NCBI RefSeq assembly: GCF_002531825.1
Contig: NZ_NWSX01000032.1
Location: forward strand, 1-64,000
DNA: 64,000 nucleotides
Direction of reading: 5' to 3'
Source of the DNA: Rhizobium sp. J15
GTDB taxonomy: Bacteria; Pseudomonadota; Alphaproteobacteria; Rhizobiales; Rhizobiaceae
The notes below the pieces were generated by a model. It did no database searches and was not told the DNA's origin. It saw only the letters and a list, made by a program, of their open reading frames with translations. Positions within the stretch are counted from its first letter, which is position 1. The number at the start of each line of letters is the position of its first letter. The translations under genes were made by a program, and so were the position numbers. Positions 51,727 to 59,707 of this stretch are shown piece after piece.

Positions 51727-51789
51727 TTTCACTGAGTGAAAGTAACTCTCGTACAGTGAAATCATCCAGAAGCAGGCGTGATGTGTCAA
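51727..51789 (-). promoter_or_regulatory. Promoter and palindromic operator of the 12-gene array
   Basis: On the minus strand TTGACA (51784-51789) and GATGAT (51761-51766) are spaced by 17 bp. Downstream, the perfect palindrome TTTCACT-G-AGTGAAA (51727-51741) lies near the expected transcription start and just before the aldolase gene. The half-word TTTCACT recurs at the -10 edge. This is a natural repressor site, plausibly for the IclR protein encoded within the array. Confidence 0.7.
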
Positions 51790-52153
51790 CTCGCCGATAA
51801 GGCAGGCGCGTCACATTGCGTCACTTATCATCAAAGTGCGAACGCCCGTGGGACGAGGTCTTTGACGTTCAAGCCGGTCGAATGGACAGGAAGTTGCGTC
51901 TGTTCACACGAGAAAGGAGACGATGAATGGGTTGCAGAGAGCTCGCGATCTCAGCTGCGCTGCCGCAGAACCCAGCCGTGTCTGGCTGTTGCCACTTCGA
52001 ACAAGCCTGACGCATGCACGGAATACGACAGTATTGCCTGCGGCGATGCCCTTTCACGGCCCCGTCGTTGCAACTGATCAAGGACGGCAGTATCCACCGC
52101 CTTGTCTCACGGATTGATGATGAAGTCCGGCACTCGTTGTCCGGACTTTGCGA
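51790..52153. other. Gene-free stretch
   Basis: About 360 bp between the array promoter and the glyoxalase-fold gene. Short open frames on both strands have no domain or ribosome site worth trusting. A weak inverted repeat, TCCGGCACTC...TGTCCGGACT, occurs near 52128-52150 just beyond the minus-strand stop and might help termination. Confidence 0.5.
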
Positions 52154-52537
52154 TTAGGAGGTTATCTCGACGCGCGAGCCGTCAGGCGTCGCGATGACGG
52201 CCTCGTAATAGCCGTCGCCCGTCATTCGTGGACCCGAAACCAGGATCCCGTCGATCTTGCATCTGGCGGCCATTTCGTCGACCGCCTTCTGACTCCCGAG
52301 AGAAATGGCAATATGATCCCATCCGCTTGCTTCCCGATCTTCACTTGGGTCAATCCACGGTCCGGTCATGAGCTCGATTTCGGCACCTGTGTCGGCAAGC
52401 TTGATGAAGCGCGAAACGAAACCTTCTCGGCGCTTGCTATGATATGGCTCCCCAATCTCGGCATCGAAATACGTCTGCCAGAATGCAACCTGTCGGTCGA
52501 GGTCGGGAGTCCAAATAGCAACGTGCGCAATATGCAA
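52154..52537 (-). CDS. Glyoxalase/VOC superfamily protein (TTG start)
   Basis: VOC-fold protein of 127 residues. The domain starts at LHIAHVAIWTPDLDRQVAFW and continues WQTYFDAEIGEPY, DHIAISLGS and a final SRVEITS, giving two His and one Glu as possible metal ligands. The best start is TTG 52537, with AAAGGAA about 8 nt upstream. A longer ATG reading to 52741 adds 68 residues of low-complexity character and is rejected. It may detoxify an electrophile or thiol adduct; the neighbours are an azoreductase and a YciI protein. Substrate unknown. Confidence 0.75.
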   Translation of the reverse strand: MHIAHVAIWTPDLDRQVAFWQTYFDAEIGEPYHSKRREGFVSRFIKLADTGAEIELMTGPWIDPSEDREASGWDHIAISLGSQKAVDEMAARCKIDGILVSGPRMTGDGYYEAVIATPDGSRVEITS

Positions 52538-52850
52538 GTTATTTCCTTTCCGATTAAAAACGACAAGGGTTTCCGCAGCAACATGGCGTAGGCGCAGCGG
52601 TTGCACAAGCTTCAGGGGCGCGGGTTCCCCGACCGATCCTTCCGCGTGCGGCGCCTTTCTTTCGCCTACCGCCGAGCCAAATGTAAAATAGCAAAATGTG
52701 TTCGCCTGTTGCGAGGCGTCATTGCGAACCGCCTCGGTCACCTCTCCAGGTGGAACACTGACCGAAGCGGATGGAGAAGGTATTCTGTCTGCACTGCGTT
52801 CGATAAAGTCTCCGGTGTCAGCAGCGTTATCAGAGTAGCATCGTGGTCGC
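52538..52850. other. Gene-free stretch
   Basis: About 310 bp between the TTG-started glyoxalase gene and the YciI gene. It contains the unlikely N-terminal extension of the former and no other supportable feature. The minus-strand promoter of the glyoxalase gene presumably lies here. Confidence 0.45.
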
Positions 52851-53159
52851 TCAGATCAGGTTTGGTTTCAGAGTCAAAGCTTCCGCAAAGGCTTCCGCGC
52901 CAAGGACGGGTTTGAAGCAGCGTATGTCATATTCGACCAGATTCTGCTTATGGAAGGAGTCGGATTTCAGCATTGCGTCGAGTTCTTCCCGGCTGGCGCA
53001 ATGGGCAAGGACGATTCCGCCAAGAGCCGGTTCCATAGGGCCAGCGGCGATAATTGTTCCCGCCTTCAAATGTTCGGCGAGCCATTCGCGATGGGTGTCG
53101 AGATGGGCTTTTATATCATCCATGGGGCGGATGTAGGTGAGAGTAACGACATAAAGCAT
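52851..53159 (-). CDS. YciI-like protein
   Basis: Small ferredoxin-fold protein of 102 residues in the YCII family. Marker segments are YVVTLTYIRPMDDIKAHLDT, REWLAEHLKAGTIIAAGPM with the conserved His, and the C-terminal VEYDIRCFKPVL. Members are dimeric; a few are dehalogenase-like or dioxygenase-associated, most have no assigned reaction. AAGGAAA lies about 10 nt before the ATG. It follows the azoreductase gene by 29 bp and is probably co-transcribed with it. Confidence 0.88.
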   Translation of the reverse strand: MLYVVTLTYIRPMDDIKAHLDTHREWLAEHLKAGTIIAAGPMEPALGGIVLAHCASREELDAMLKSDSFHKQNLVEYDIRCFKPVLGAEAFAEALTLKPNLI

Positions 53160-53188
53160 TGATGGATTTCCTTAAAGGAGTGGAAGGA

Positions 53189-53788
53189 CTATGCCACGAG
53201 GTTCAGGATCTGCTCGTCGGCGTCGCGGAATGCTTTGGCGGTCATTTCCGGGCCGCGCGCCATCCCTTCAGCATAGATGAACTGGACGTCCGTGATGCCG
53301 AGAAAGCCCAGCATGTGTCTAAGATACTGCGCCGGCGTGTCGGCGGGCGTTTCCCTGTAGAAGCCGCCCCGCGTCAGGGCGATGATCGCCCTCTTGCCCT
53401 TCACCAAGCCTATCGGTCCGGTCTCCGTGTAACGGAATGTCGCACCCGGCTTGGCGATAGCATCGATCCAGTTCTTCAACTGGGATGGAATGTTGAAGTT
53501 GTACATCGGCGCACCGATGACGATGATGTCCGCCGCCAGGAGTTCAACGACGTGACGTTCGTCTTCGAGCGCTCGGGCGGTCTGATCTGGCGTTCGCGCG
53601 TCGGGAGGGAGCATCCGTGCCGCGACCGCCAGTTCATCGAGCGGCTGGATCGGATCGCGGGCCAGGTTCTTAATCTGGACGACAGCGTCCGGATCAATCC
53701 TTCTCAGATGGCGGACGATGGCGTCGGCAAGAGCGGAGGAGGTGGAGCCGTCAATTCGCGCGCTGGAATTGATTTGCAGTATCTTCAT
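53189..53788 (-). CDS. azoR: FMN-dependent NADH-azoreductase
   Basis: Flavodoxin-like reductase of 199 residues that uses NADH to reduce quinones and azo compounds as an FMN-bound homodimer. Visible features are the phosphate-binding start LQINSSARIDGSTSSALADA, the FMN loop APMYNFNIPSQLKNWIDAI, and LTRGGFY. ATG 53788 is used, preceded by GGAATTC; an ATG at 53803 lies 15 bp earlier in frame. Azoreductases are often induced by quinone or thiol stress, consistent with the adjacent glyoxalase-fold and YciI genes and the nearby LysR regulator. Confidence 0.92.
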   Translation of the reverse strand: MKILQINSSARIDGSTSSALADAIVRHLRRIDPDAVVQIKNLARDPIQPLDELAVAARMLPPDARTPDQTARALEDERHVVELLAADIIVIGAPMYNFNIPSQLKNWIDAIAKPGATFRYTETGPIGLVKGKRAIIALTRGGFYRETPADTPAQYLRHMLGFLGITDVQFIYAEGMARGPEMTAKAFRDADEQILNLVA

Positions 53789-53923
53789 GAGAATTCCTTT
53801 CATGCGCCTCTCGCGGCGCGTTCAGTCGATGAACAACGGACGCGGATCATCGCCGGCGTGGCGAGCATGGCCGCGGTCACTCGGGGATAAGGAGGCGGGT
53901 CGCCTGGTCGACGCGCCCGCAGC

Positions 53924-54715
53924 TCAGGCTTGTGCGGCGTCTTCGATCAGTGCGGTGACGACATCTGCATGGGATATCAGCGACATGTGGCTCGAGAAGA
54001 CCTCCGTTATGGCAGCCTGACTGCGGTGAGCCATCCAGCTCTGGAGTTCGGGCGCAAGCGCTCGGTCGTTCCTGGACAGAAGATACCAAGACGGCTTTTT
54101 CTTCCAAGCGGTGCCGACTACCTTTTCACCGAACGAGGTTGCGGCGATAGGCTTCTGTGTGGCGGCAAGAAGCTGGATCCTCTCGGGCGGAAGATCGCCT
54201 GCGAGCGCGGGCCCATAGTAAGCCGGGTCGAACCAGAGTGAATTGCGGTCGTCGGGGCGCGCTCCTTCCATGCCGGAAGAAGGCGAACCATGATTTTGAA
54301 GGTCAATGGCCGACTCATTCTCATCAGGCACCAGCGCCGACACATAGACGAGAGACGTGACGCTCGGCGAAAGCCCGGCCTCGGTGATTACCATGCCGCC
54401 CCAGCTATGCCCCACCAGTACGACAGGGCCGGACTGGCGGCTCAGGACATTTTTGATGTAGGCGATGTCATCGGCGAGCGATGTCAGGGGGATTTGTGCG
54501 GCCGTGACGGTGTATCCCTTTGAGCCAAGCCGGAGGATGACTTCGCTCCAGCAATTGCCGTCTGTAAATGCGCCATGCACCAGCACCACGTTTTTTGTTT
54601 TCTGTTCAGCCATTTCGCTTGTTCCTGTGCGCGCGGATGCCCGCTGCCGCATGATTCCCGCAAGAGCGCCGGTCGCTGACATCGCGATCAAGCTTCTTCT
54701 ATTCAGGACGGACAT
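53924..54715 (-). CDS. Alpha/beta-hydrolase with Tat-like signal
   Basis: Hydrolase of about 263 residues. The N-terminus MSVLNRRSLIAMSATGALAG resembles a twin-arginine signal, so it may act in the periplasm. The oxyanion segment VLVHGAFTDGNCW, nucleophile elbow VGHSWGGMV and final catalytic His in SSHMSLISHAD are present, as in the salicylate esterase / EstC-like group. ATG 54715 gives the signal at the very N-terminus; a longer frame starts at 54769. It is divergent from the LysR gene 135 bp away and is probably the first gene of the azoR set. The ester substrate is unknown. Confidence 0.88.
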   Translation of the reverse strand: MSVLNRRSLIAMSATGALAGIMRQRASARTGTSEMAEQKTKNVVLVHGAFTDGNCWSEVILRLGSKGYTVTAAQIPLTSLADDIAYIKNVLSRQSGPVVLVGHSWGGMVITEAGLSPSVTSLVYVSALVPDENESAIDLQNHGSPSSGMEGARPDDRNSLWFDPAYYGPALAGDLPPERIQLLAATQKPIAATSFGEKVVGTAWKKKPSWYLLSRNDRALAPELQSWMAHRSQAAITEVFSSHMSLISHADVVTALIEDAAQA

Positions 54716-54850
54716 GTCGTGCCTCCGGCGGATTTGCGGTCGGCGTCTTGCCGATGAGTTCGATTGCAAGATAGCGGGTTGCCAAATGTCGCAGTAGGAC
54801 TATGAATCGGGACTGATTGTTCTATTGAAGCAACAATGCGATAATACGGG

Positions 54851-55825
54851 GTGACAGCGTTGGAAGACTTGAATGACCTGATGCTGTTTGCCGCTGTCGC
54901 GCACCATGGAAGCTTCTCCGCTGCGGCATTGGCACACGGACTGCCCAAATCCAAGGTAAGTCGCCGTATCGCCGGCCTGGAGCGACGACTGGGCGTGCGT
55001 CTTCTGCAGCGCTCGACGCGGGCTCTCCACGTGACGGAAGTCGGGCAAGCGCTCCTGCCGCACTGCGAGTCCATGGCGGAAAGCGCCCAGGCGGCACTCG
55101 AAGTCGCAGCCTCAGCAGGAGAACATCCCTCAGGTCGGCTGAAGGTCAGTTGTCCGATTGGTGTCGCGCACATCTACCTTGCACCGGTGTTGGGCAAATT
55201 CCTGAAGGCACATCCCGCAGTCCAGTTTGAACTCGATCTGACGAATCGGCGCGTGGATGTGATCGCAGAAGGCTATGACGTCGCCCTCAGGATCAGATCG
55301 AGTCTTGACGATTCCAATCTTGTCGTTCGCAGTTTGGGAACGAGTGAGCAGATGCTTGTGGCAAGCCCGGAATTCATAGCCACCCACGGTCCTTTCGGCA
55401 GCGCGGATTCTTTGCAGCGGAAGCCAGGCGTCGGGCCTGCCGGCGTGAGAGGCGAGAGGAACTTCTGGAGTTTGCTGAAGCCGGATGGTGTTTCCATCGA
55501 CATCGAATATCTGCCGACGCTCATGACTGACGATGTCTATGTGCTGTGTCAGGCTGCGTTAGCCGGAATTGGTGTCGCACGTCTGCCGGTCAATATTTGC
55601 GGAGACGCCATTCGCGACGGCCGCCTGGTGAAGGTCTTGCCGCATTATCGATTGCACGCGCACGGTCTTCATGCCGTGTTTCCGTCCCGTAGGGGCCTCG
55701 TGCCAGCGGTGAGGGCTTTCCTCGACTTCCTGGCCGAAGAGCTCCCGGGGATGCTTGCGGCGGTGACTGGGGGATATGACGATGGCTATAGCCCAGGTAG
55801 CCTCGGTTCAAATCGGACATCGTGA
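54851..55825 (+). CDS. LysR family regulator
   Basis: Regulator of 324 residues. The N-terminal winged helix (LMLFAAVAHHGSFSAAALAH, LPKSKVSRRIAGLERRLGVR) and the inducer-binding domain (LKVSCPIGVAHIYLAPVLGK, then YDVALRIRSSLDDSNLVVR) are typical of the CrgA/DsdC-like branch that often controls divergent detoxification genes. GTG 54851 is the start used. The tail after residue 300 is Gly- and Ser-rich and probably flexible. Divergent orientation to the hydrolase and azoR genes makes them likely targets. Confidence 0.9.
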   Translation: MTALEDLNDLMLFAAVAHHGSFSAAALAHGLPKSKVSRRIAGLERRLGVRLLQRSTRALHVTEVGQALLPHCESMAESAQAALEVAASAGEHPSGRLKVSCPIGVAHIYLAPVLGKFLKAHPAVQFELDLTNRRVDVIAEGYDVALRIRSSLDDSNLVVRSLGTSEQMLVASPEFIATHGPFGSADSLQRKPGVGPAGVRGERNFWSLLKPDGVSIDIEYLPTLMTDDVYVLCQAALAGIGVARLPVNICGDAIRDGRLVKVLPHYRLHAHGLHAVFPSRRGLVPAVRAFLDFLAEELPGMLAAVTGGYDDGYSPGSLGSNRTS

Positions 55826-55976
55826 CCGCTTGGTGTAGATGAGGCCTGTGGGTTCGGCCCGCATTCAGCTGTCATCCAGGATGACGCAATAAACAGGTCC
55901 GTTGTCATATACGACGCGGTGTTGATGAGTTAAGACGGTTCCAATGCCCCGCTTTGTCGGGAGGACAAACATATTG

Positions 55977-56849
55977 TCAAAAAACCTGCGACGTAAGCCA
56001 GTCTGCGAAAATCTTCGATAGCCTCCGTTGGCTGCCGGCCTTCGGATAGGCGAGGTAGTGGCCGATGTAGCGGTTGTCACGGCTGTTGCTGAACGGGCGG
56101 ACCAGACGCCCGCTGTCGAGCTCGCGCCTTGCCAGAGTGTTGGACTCCAACGCCACTCCCAGTCCGTTCGCTGCGGCGTCGACTGCCAGAAAGCTTCTAT
56201 CGAAGCTCATGGCGGGGAGGGGCGGGGGGCCGAGGTTATTAAGTTCAAACCAGTCGATCCATTGAATCCTTTTCAGGTCGCTGCGGATGAGGGGAAGACG
56301 CGCCAGGTCTCGTGGGTTTTTCAGTCGTTCAGCCATCTTTGGAGAACACAGCGGAGAAATGATCTCTTCTCCAAGCGGCACGACGATCAAATCTTCTCTG
56401 TTCGATGGTTCGCCGTAAACGATGTCCACATCGAAGAGGCCGTCGACGAAACGGGCGTAGTTTGTGCTGGCCGCAACCCTCACCTCAACTCCCGCATTTT
56501 TTGCAAGGAAGTCGGGAAGGCGTGCAGAAAGCACCTGCGCGGCATAGCTCGGCGCGCAGTGAACCCGAAGGAGGTGAGTCTTGTTGGATGAAATCATCTC
56601 AACACCCCGGCGGAGCTCCTCGAAGGCATTCGAAGCGTGGGACAGGAGCGTCTGGCCGGCCAGAGTCAGGGTGACCTTTCGCGTGCTTCGCTCGAAGAGC
56701 GAGATGCCAAGGTCGCGCTCGAGCTTTGCAATGGCATGACTTACGGCGCTTGGTGACAGGTGCAGCTCCTCGGCTGCGGCGCGAAAGGACGCCAGCCTGG
56801 CTGCGGCTTCAAAGATGCGGACCGCGGAGAGTGAGGCCATCTGCAACAT
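55977..56849 (-). CDS. LysR family regulator (GcvA-like)
   Basis: Regulator of 290 residues. The helix-turn-helix SLSAVRIFEAAARLASFRAA with ELHLSPSAVSHAIAKLERDL is of the GcvA/AmpR branch. The effector domain includes LLRVHCAPSYAAQVLSARLP and DAAANGLGVALESNTLARRE. It is divergent from the SDR-transketolase-TRAP operon at 56989 with 139 bp between starts, the normal LysR arrangement, so it should control that operon in response to a pathway intermediate. The region 55826-55976 between the two LysR stops shows nothing. Confidence 0.92.
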   Translation of the reverse strand: MLQMASLSAVRIFEAAARLASFRAAAEELHLSPSAVSHAIAKLERDLGISLFERSTRKVTLTLAGQTLLSHASNAFEELRRGVEMISSNKTHLLRVHCAPSYAAQVLSARLPDFLAKNAGVEVRVAASTNYARFVDGLFDVDIVYGEPSNREDLIVVPLGEEIISPLCSPKMAERLKNPRDLARLPLIRSDLKRIQWIDWFELNNLGPPPLPAMSFDRSFLAVDAAANGLGVALESNTLARRELDSGRLVRPFSNSRDNRYIGHYLAYPKAGSQRRLSKIFADWLTSQVF

Positions 56850-56988
56850 CGGATTAGTGAACCAGATTCACCCAGCGTTGTAAACTTCGCGTTTGTCGAA
56901 TGGCGTCAACTCGATCAGTTTCGACCCCGCAAGCCAACTGACTAGCCGAAGATTTGCCAGATGCTGGGACGCATCGGGAGGAGATTAC

Positions 56989-57750
56989 ATGTTACTCAAT
57001 GGGAAGACCGCGGTCATTTCGGGCGCGGCGAGCAGGCGCGGCATCGGCCGTGCGACGGCGCAGCTTTTCGCCGAGCACGGCGCGCGCGTTGCCATCCTTG
57101 ATATTGATGCGGATGCCGCGGCGGACGCCGCGGCGGCTCTGCCGAGCGTCAAGGCCGGTAGCCACGTGGGATTGCGCTGCGACGTCGCCGACAAGGCATC
57201 CTGCGCCGAGGCCGCATCCAAGGTGATCGCCTCCTTCGGTTCGGTAAACGCGCTCGTCAACAATGCCGGCATCACCCAGCCGGTCGGCACGCTCGATATC
57301 ACCGAAGCTGACTGGCAGCGGATCGTGGCGGTCAACATGACCGGTGTGCTCTTCCTGAGTCAGGCCTTCATCCCCTACATGCGGGACAATGGTGGCGGAT
57401 CGATTGCCTGCATGTCCTCGGTATCGGCACAGCGTGGCGGCGGCATCTTTGGCGGGCCTCATTACTCCGCAGCCAAGGCAGGCGTGCTCGGTCTCGCCAA
57501 AGCGATGGCCCGCGAATTCGGTCCAGCCGGAATTCGCGTCAACTCCGTCACGCCTGGCCTCATCCAGACGGATATCACCGGTGGCAAACTCACCGATGAG
57601 ATGCGCGCCGACATCATCAAGGGCATCCCCCTGAGCCGGCTCGGGGAGGCCGCCGACGTCGCGAATATTTACCTGTTCCTTGCCTCGGATCTGTCGGCCT
57701 ACGTCACCGGCGCGGTCATCGACGTCAACGGCGGCATGCTGATCCACTGA
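56989..57750 (+). CDS. Short-chain dehydrogenase/reductase
   Basis: Classical SDR of 253 residues. Cofactor motif ISGAASRRGIGRATA (residues about 11-25), NNAG at about 90, the catalytic Ser in SSVSAQRGG and the YxxxK in HYSAAKAG. An Asp (LDIDADAAAD) at the end of the second strand favours NAD+. ATG 56989 is chosen because GAGGAGA lies just before it; the frame to 56893 runs into the promoter. It is the first gene of an operon with a split transketolase and a TRAP transporter, so it probably oxidises a sugar or polyol to the ketose used by the transketolase. Confidence 0.92.
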   Translation: MLLNGKTAVISGAASRRGIGRATAQLFAEHGARVAILDIDADAAADAAAALPSVKAGSHVGLRCDVADKASCAEAASKVIASFGSVNALVNNAGITQPVGTLDITEADWQRIVAVNMTGVLFLSQAFIPYMRDNGGGSIACMSSVSAQRGGGIFGGPHYSAAKAGVLGLAKAMAREFGPAGIRVNSVTPGLIQTDITGGKLTDEMRADIIKGIPLSRLGEAADVANIYLFLASDLSAYVTGAVIDVNGGMLIH

Positions 57751-57774
57751 GGTCCATTCCGGAGAGAGACAGAC

Positions 57775-58614
57775 ATGAGCCAGATTGGCCACAATATCAG
57801 CCTGACAGAACGCGCCCGGCGCATCCGCCGTCACGCGCTGCGCATGGGGGAAGTGCAGGGGCAGGGTTACATCGCCCAGGCGCTCGGCGTCGCTGACGTC
57901 CTGGCCGTATCCTACTTCCACGCCACGAACTACCGGCCGGACGATCCCGAATGGGAGGGGCGGGACCGCTTCCTCCTGTCGATTGGGCACTATGCCATCG
58001 CCCTCTATGCCGCGCTGATAGAAGCCAAGATCATTCCGGAAGACGAGCTGGAAACCTATGGCACGGATGACAGCCGGCTGCCGATGTCCGGCATGGCCGC
58101 CTACACGCCCGGAATGGAGATCACCGGCGGATCGCTTGGACACGGGCTTGGCATCGCGGTCGGAATGGCTTTGGCGCTGAAGCGGAAGAAGTCCTCGTCC
58201 TTTGTCTACAACCTGTTCTCCGACGGCGAACTCGATGAAGGTTCGACCTGGGAGGCCGCGATGTCGGCCGGCTCCTATAAGCTCGACAATCTGATTGGCA
58301 TCGTTGACGTCAATCAGATGCAGGCCGACGGCCCATCGATCGGGGTGCTCAATTTTGAACCGCTGTCCTCCAAATTCGAAGCCTTTGGCTGGTTCGTGCA
58401 GCGGGTTGACGGCAACGATATCGGCGCGCTCGTAGAAGCCTTCGACGCTGCTCGTCATTACGCCGAGGCGAAGCCTCGCATCATCATATGCGACACGAAG
58501 ATGGCGAAGGGGGTACCCTTCCTCGAGGCGCGCGATCGAAACCACTTCCTGCGCGTCGAACCCCACGAATGGGCCGAGGCCCTCAGGATCATCGATGCGG
58601 GGGTGCAAGCATGA
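57775..58614 (+). CDS. Transketolase, N-terminal (TPP-binding) subunit
   Basis: Half-size transketolase of 279 residues containing the pyrophosphate-binding domain. Typical parts are RRHALRMGEVQGQGYIAQAL, LLSIGHYAIALYAALIEAK, EITGGSLGHGLGIAVGMALA-like residues 119-140, and SDGELDEGSTWEAAMSAG with IGIVDVNQMQADG for TPP and Mg2+. The first Gly of the usual GDGE is Ser. It must pair with the next gene, which overlaps by 4 bp, to form an active enzyme. Split transketolases are known from apiose, sulfoquinovose and related sugar routes, so the substrate is probably not a pentose-phosphate cycle sugar. Confidence 0.9.
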   Translation: MSQIGHNISLTERARRIRRHALRMGEVQGQGYIAQALGVADVLAVSYFHATNYRPDDPEWEGRDRFLLSIGHYAIALYAALIEAKIIPEDELETYGTDDSRLPMSGMAAYTPGMEITGGSLGHGLGIAVGMALALKRKKSSSFVYNLFSDGELDEGSTWEAAMSAGSYKLDNLIGIVDVNQMQADGPSIGVLNFEPLSSKFEAFGWFVQRVDGNDIGALVEAFDAARHYAEAKPRIIICDTKMAKGVPFLEARDRNHFLRVEPHEWAEALRIIDAGVQA

Positions 58615-59648
58615 GGCGTTCCAAGTACATCCGGCCTGCGCATCTTGAAAGCGGCGTCGACAAGCCCCGGCTTACGACGTCGGCGATGATCGCATCGATT
58701 GCCGGCCCCGATCAGCCGACCAGGCCCGCGCCTTTCGGTAACGCTCTGGCAGCTCTGGCGCGGAAGGACGACCGCATTGTCGGCATGTCCGCCGACCTTG
58801 CGAAATACACGGACCTTCATGTGTTCCGCGCTGCCCATCCCGACCGCTTCTATCAGATGGGGATGGCGGAACAGTTGCTGATGATGTCGGCGGCGGGAAT
58901 GGCGCGCGAAGGCTTTCAGCCTTGGGTGACGACATATGCCGTCTTCGCGTCCCGGCGGGCCTACGACTTCATCTGCCTGGCGATTGCCGAGGAGATGCTT
59001 GATGTGAAGATCGTCTGCGCCCTTCCGGGCCTGACGACGGGATATGGGCCGAGCCACCAGGCGACGGAAGATCTCGCAATGTTCCGCGGCATGCCGAACC
59101 TAACAATCGTCGATCCGTGCGACGCGAGCGAAATAGAGCAGGCAGTTCCTGCGATCGCCGCCCATAAGGGGCCAGTCTACATGCGCCTGCTGCGCGGCAA
59201 CGTTCCGCTGGTTCTGGAGGAATACGGCTACAAGTTCGAACTCGGCAAGGCCAAGCTCCTTCGGGATGGCAAGGACACGCTCATCATCTCGTCGGGCGTG
59301 ATGACGATGCGCGCGCTCGAGGCTGCCACGCAGCTTCGAAACGACGGCGTCGACGCTGCCGTCCTGCACGTCCCGACCATAAAGCCGCTCGACGAGGCGA
59401 CGATCGTCGCCGAGTGCCGCAAAGGCGGGCGGCTCGTGGTCGTGGCGGAGAACCATACCGTCATCGGCGGCCTTGGAGAGGCAGTCGCCGGGACGCTGTT
59501 GCGCGCCGGCGTTGCACCGCCGGCCTTCCGCCAGATCGGCCTGCCCGACCAGTTCCTGGAGGCGGGCGCCTTGCCGACGCTCCATGACCAATACGGGCTA
59601 TCGACCCTGAAGGTGACGGAGGCGGTGAAGGCTTGGCTCTCGACCTGA
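58611..59648 (+). CDS. Transketolase, C-terminal subunit
   Basis: Second half of the split transketolase, 345 residues from ATG 58611, overlapping the previous stop as ATGA. It holds the pyrimidine-binding domain with the catalytic glutamate in YQMGMAEQLLMMSAAG, the segment CALPGLTTGYGPSHQATEDL, and the C-terminal domain beginning LLRDGKDTLIISSGVM. The first 40 residues are a longer leader than in DXS-like halves. Both subunits are needed for two-carbon transfer between ketose and aldose. Confidence 0.9.
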   Translation: MRRSKYIRPAHLESGVDKPRLTTSAMIASIAGPDQPTRPAPFGNALAALARKDDRIVGMSADLAKYTDLHVFRAAHPDRFYQMGMAEQLLMMSAAGMAREGFQPWVTTYAVFASRRAYDFICLAIAEEMLDVKIVCALPGLTTGYGPSHQATEDLAMFRGMPNLTIVDPCDASEIEQAVPAIAAHKGPVYMRLLRGNVPLVLEEYGYKFELGKAKLLRDGKDTLIISSGVMTMRALEAATQLRNDGVDAAVLHVPTIKPLDEATIVAECRKGGRLVVVAENHTVIGGLGEAVAGTLLRAGVAPPAFRQIGLPDQFLEAGALPTLHDQYGLSTLKVTEAVKAWLST

Positions 59649-59707
59649 CGACCTCGGCCGGTTGAGGAGATGCCGGCCGTTTAAACAAGCTTATGATGGA
59701 GGATGAA

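Noticed and set aside
52538..52741. ATG-started N-terminal extension of the glyoxalase-fold gene
   Set aside because: 68 residues of unrelated sequence precede the domain, while a TTG with a good ribosome site starts exactly at the domain.
56992..58608. 538-codon minus-strand frame opposite the SDR and transketolase genes
   Set aside because: It spans two well-supported plus-strand genes and has no domain of its own.
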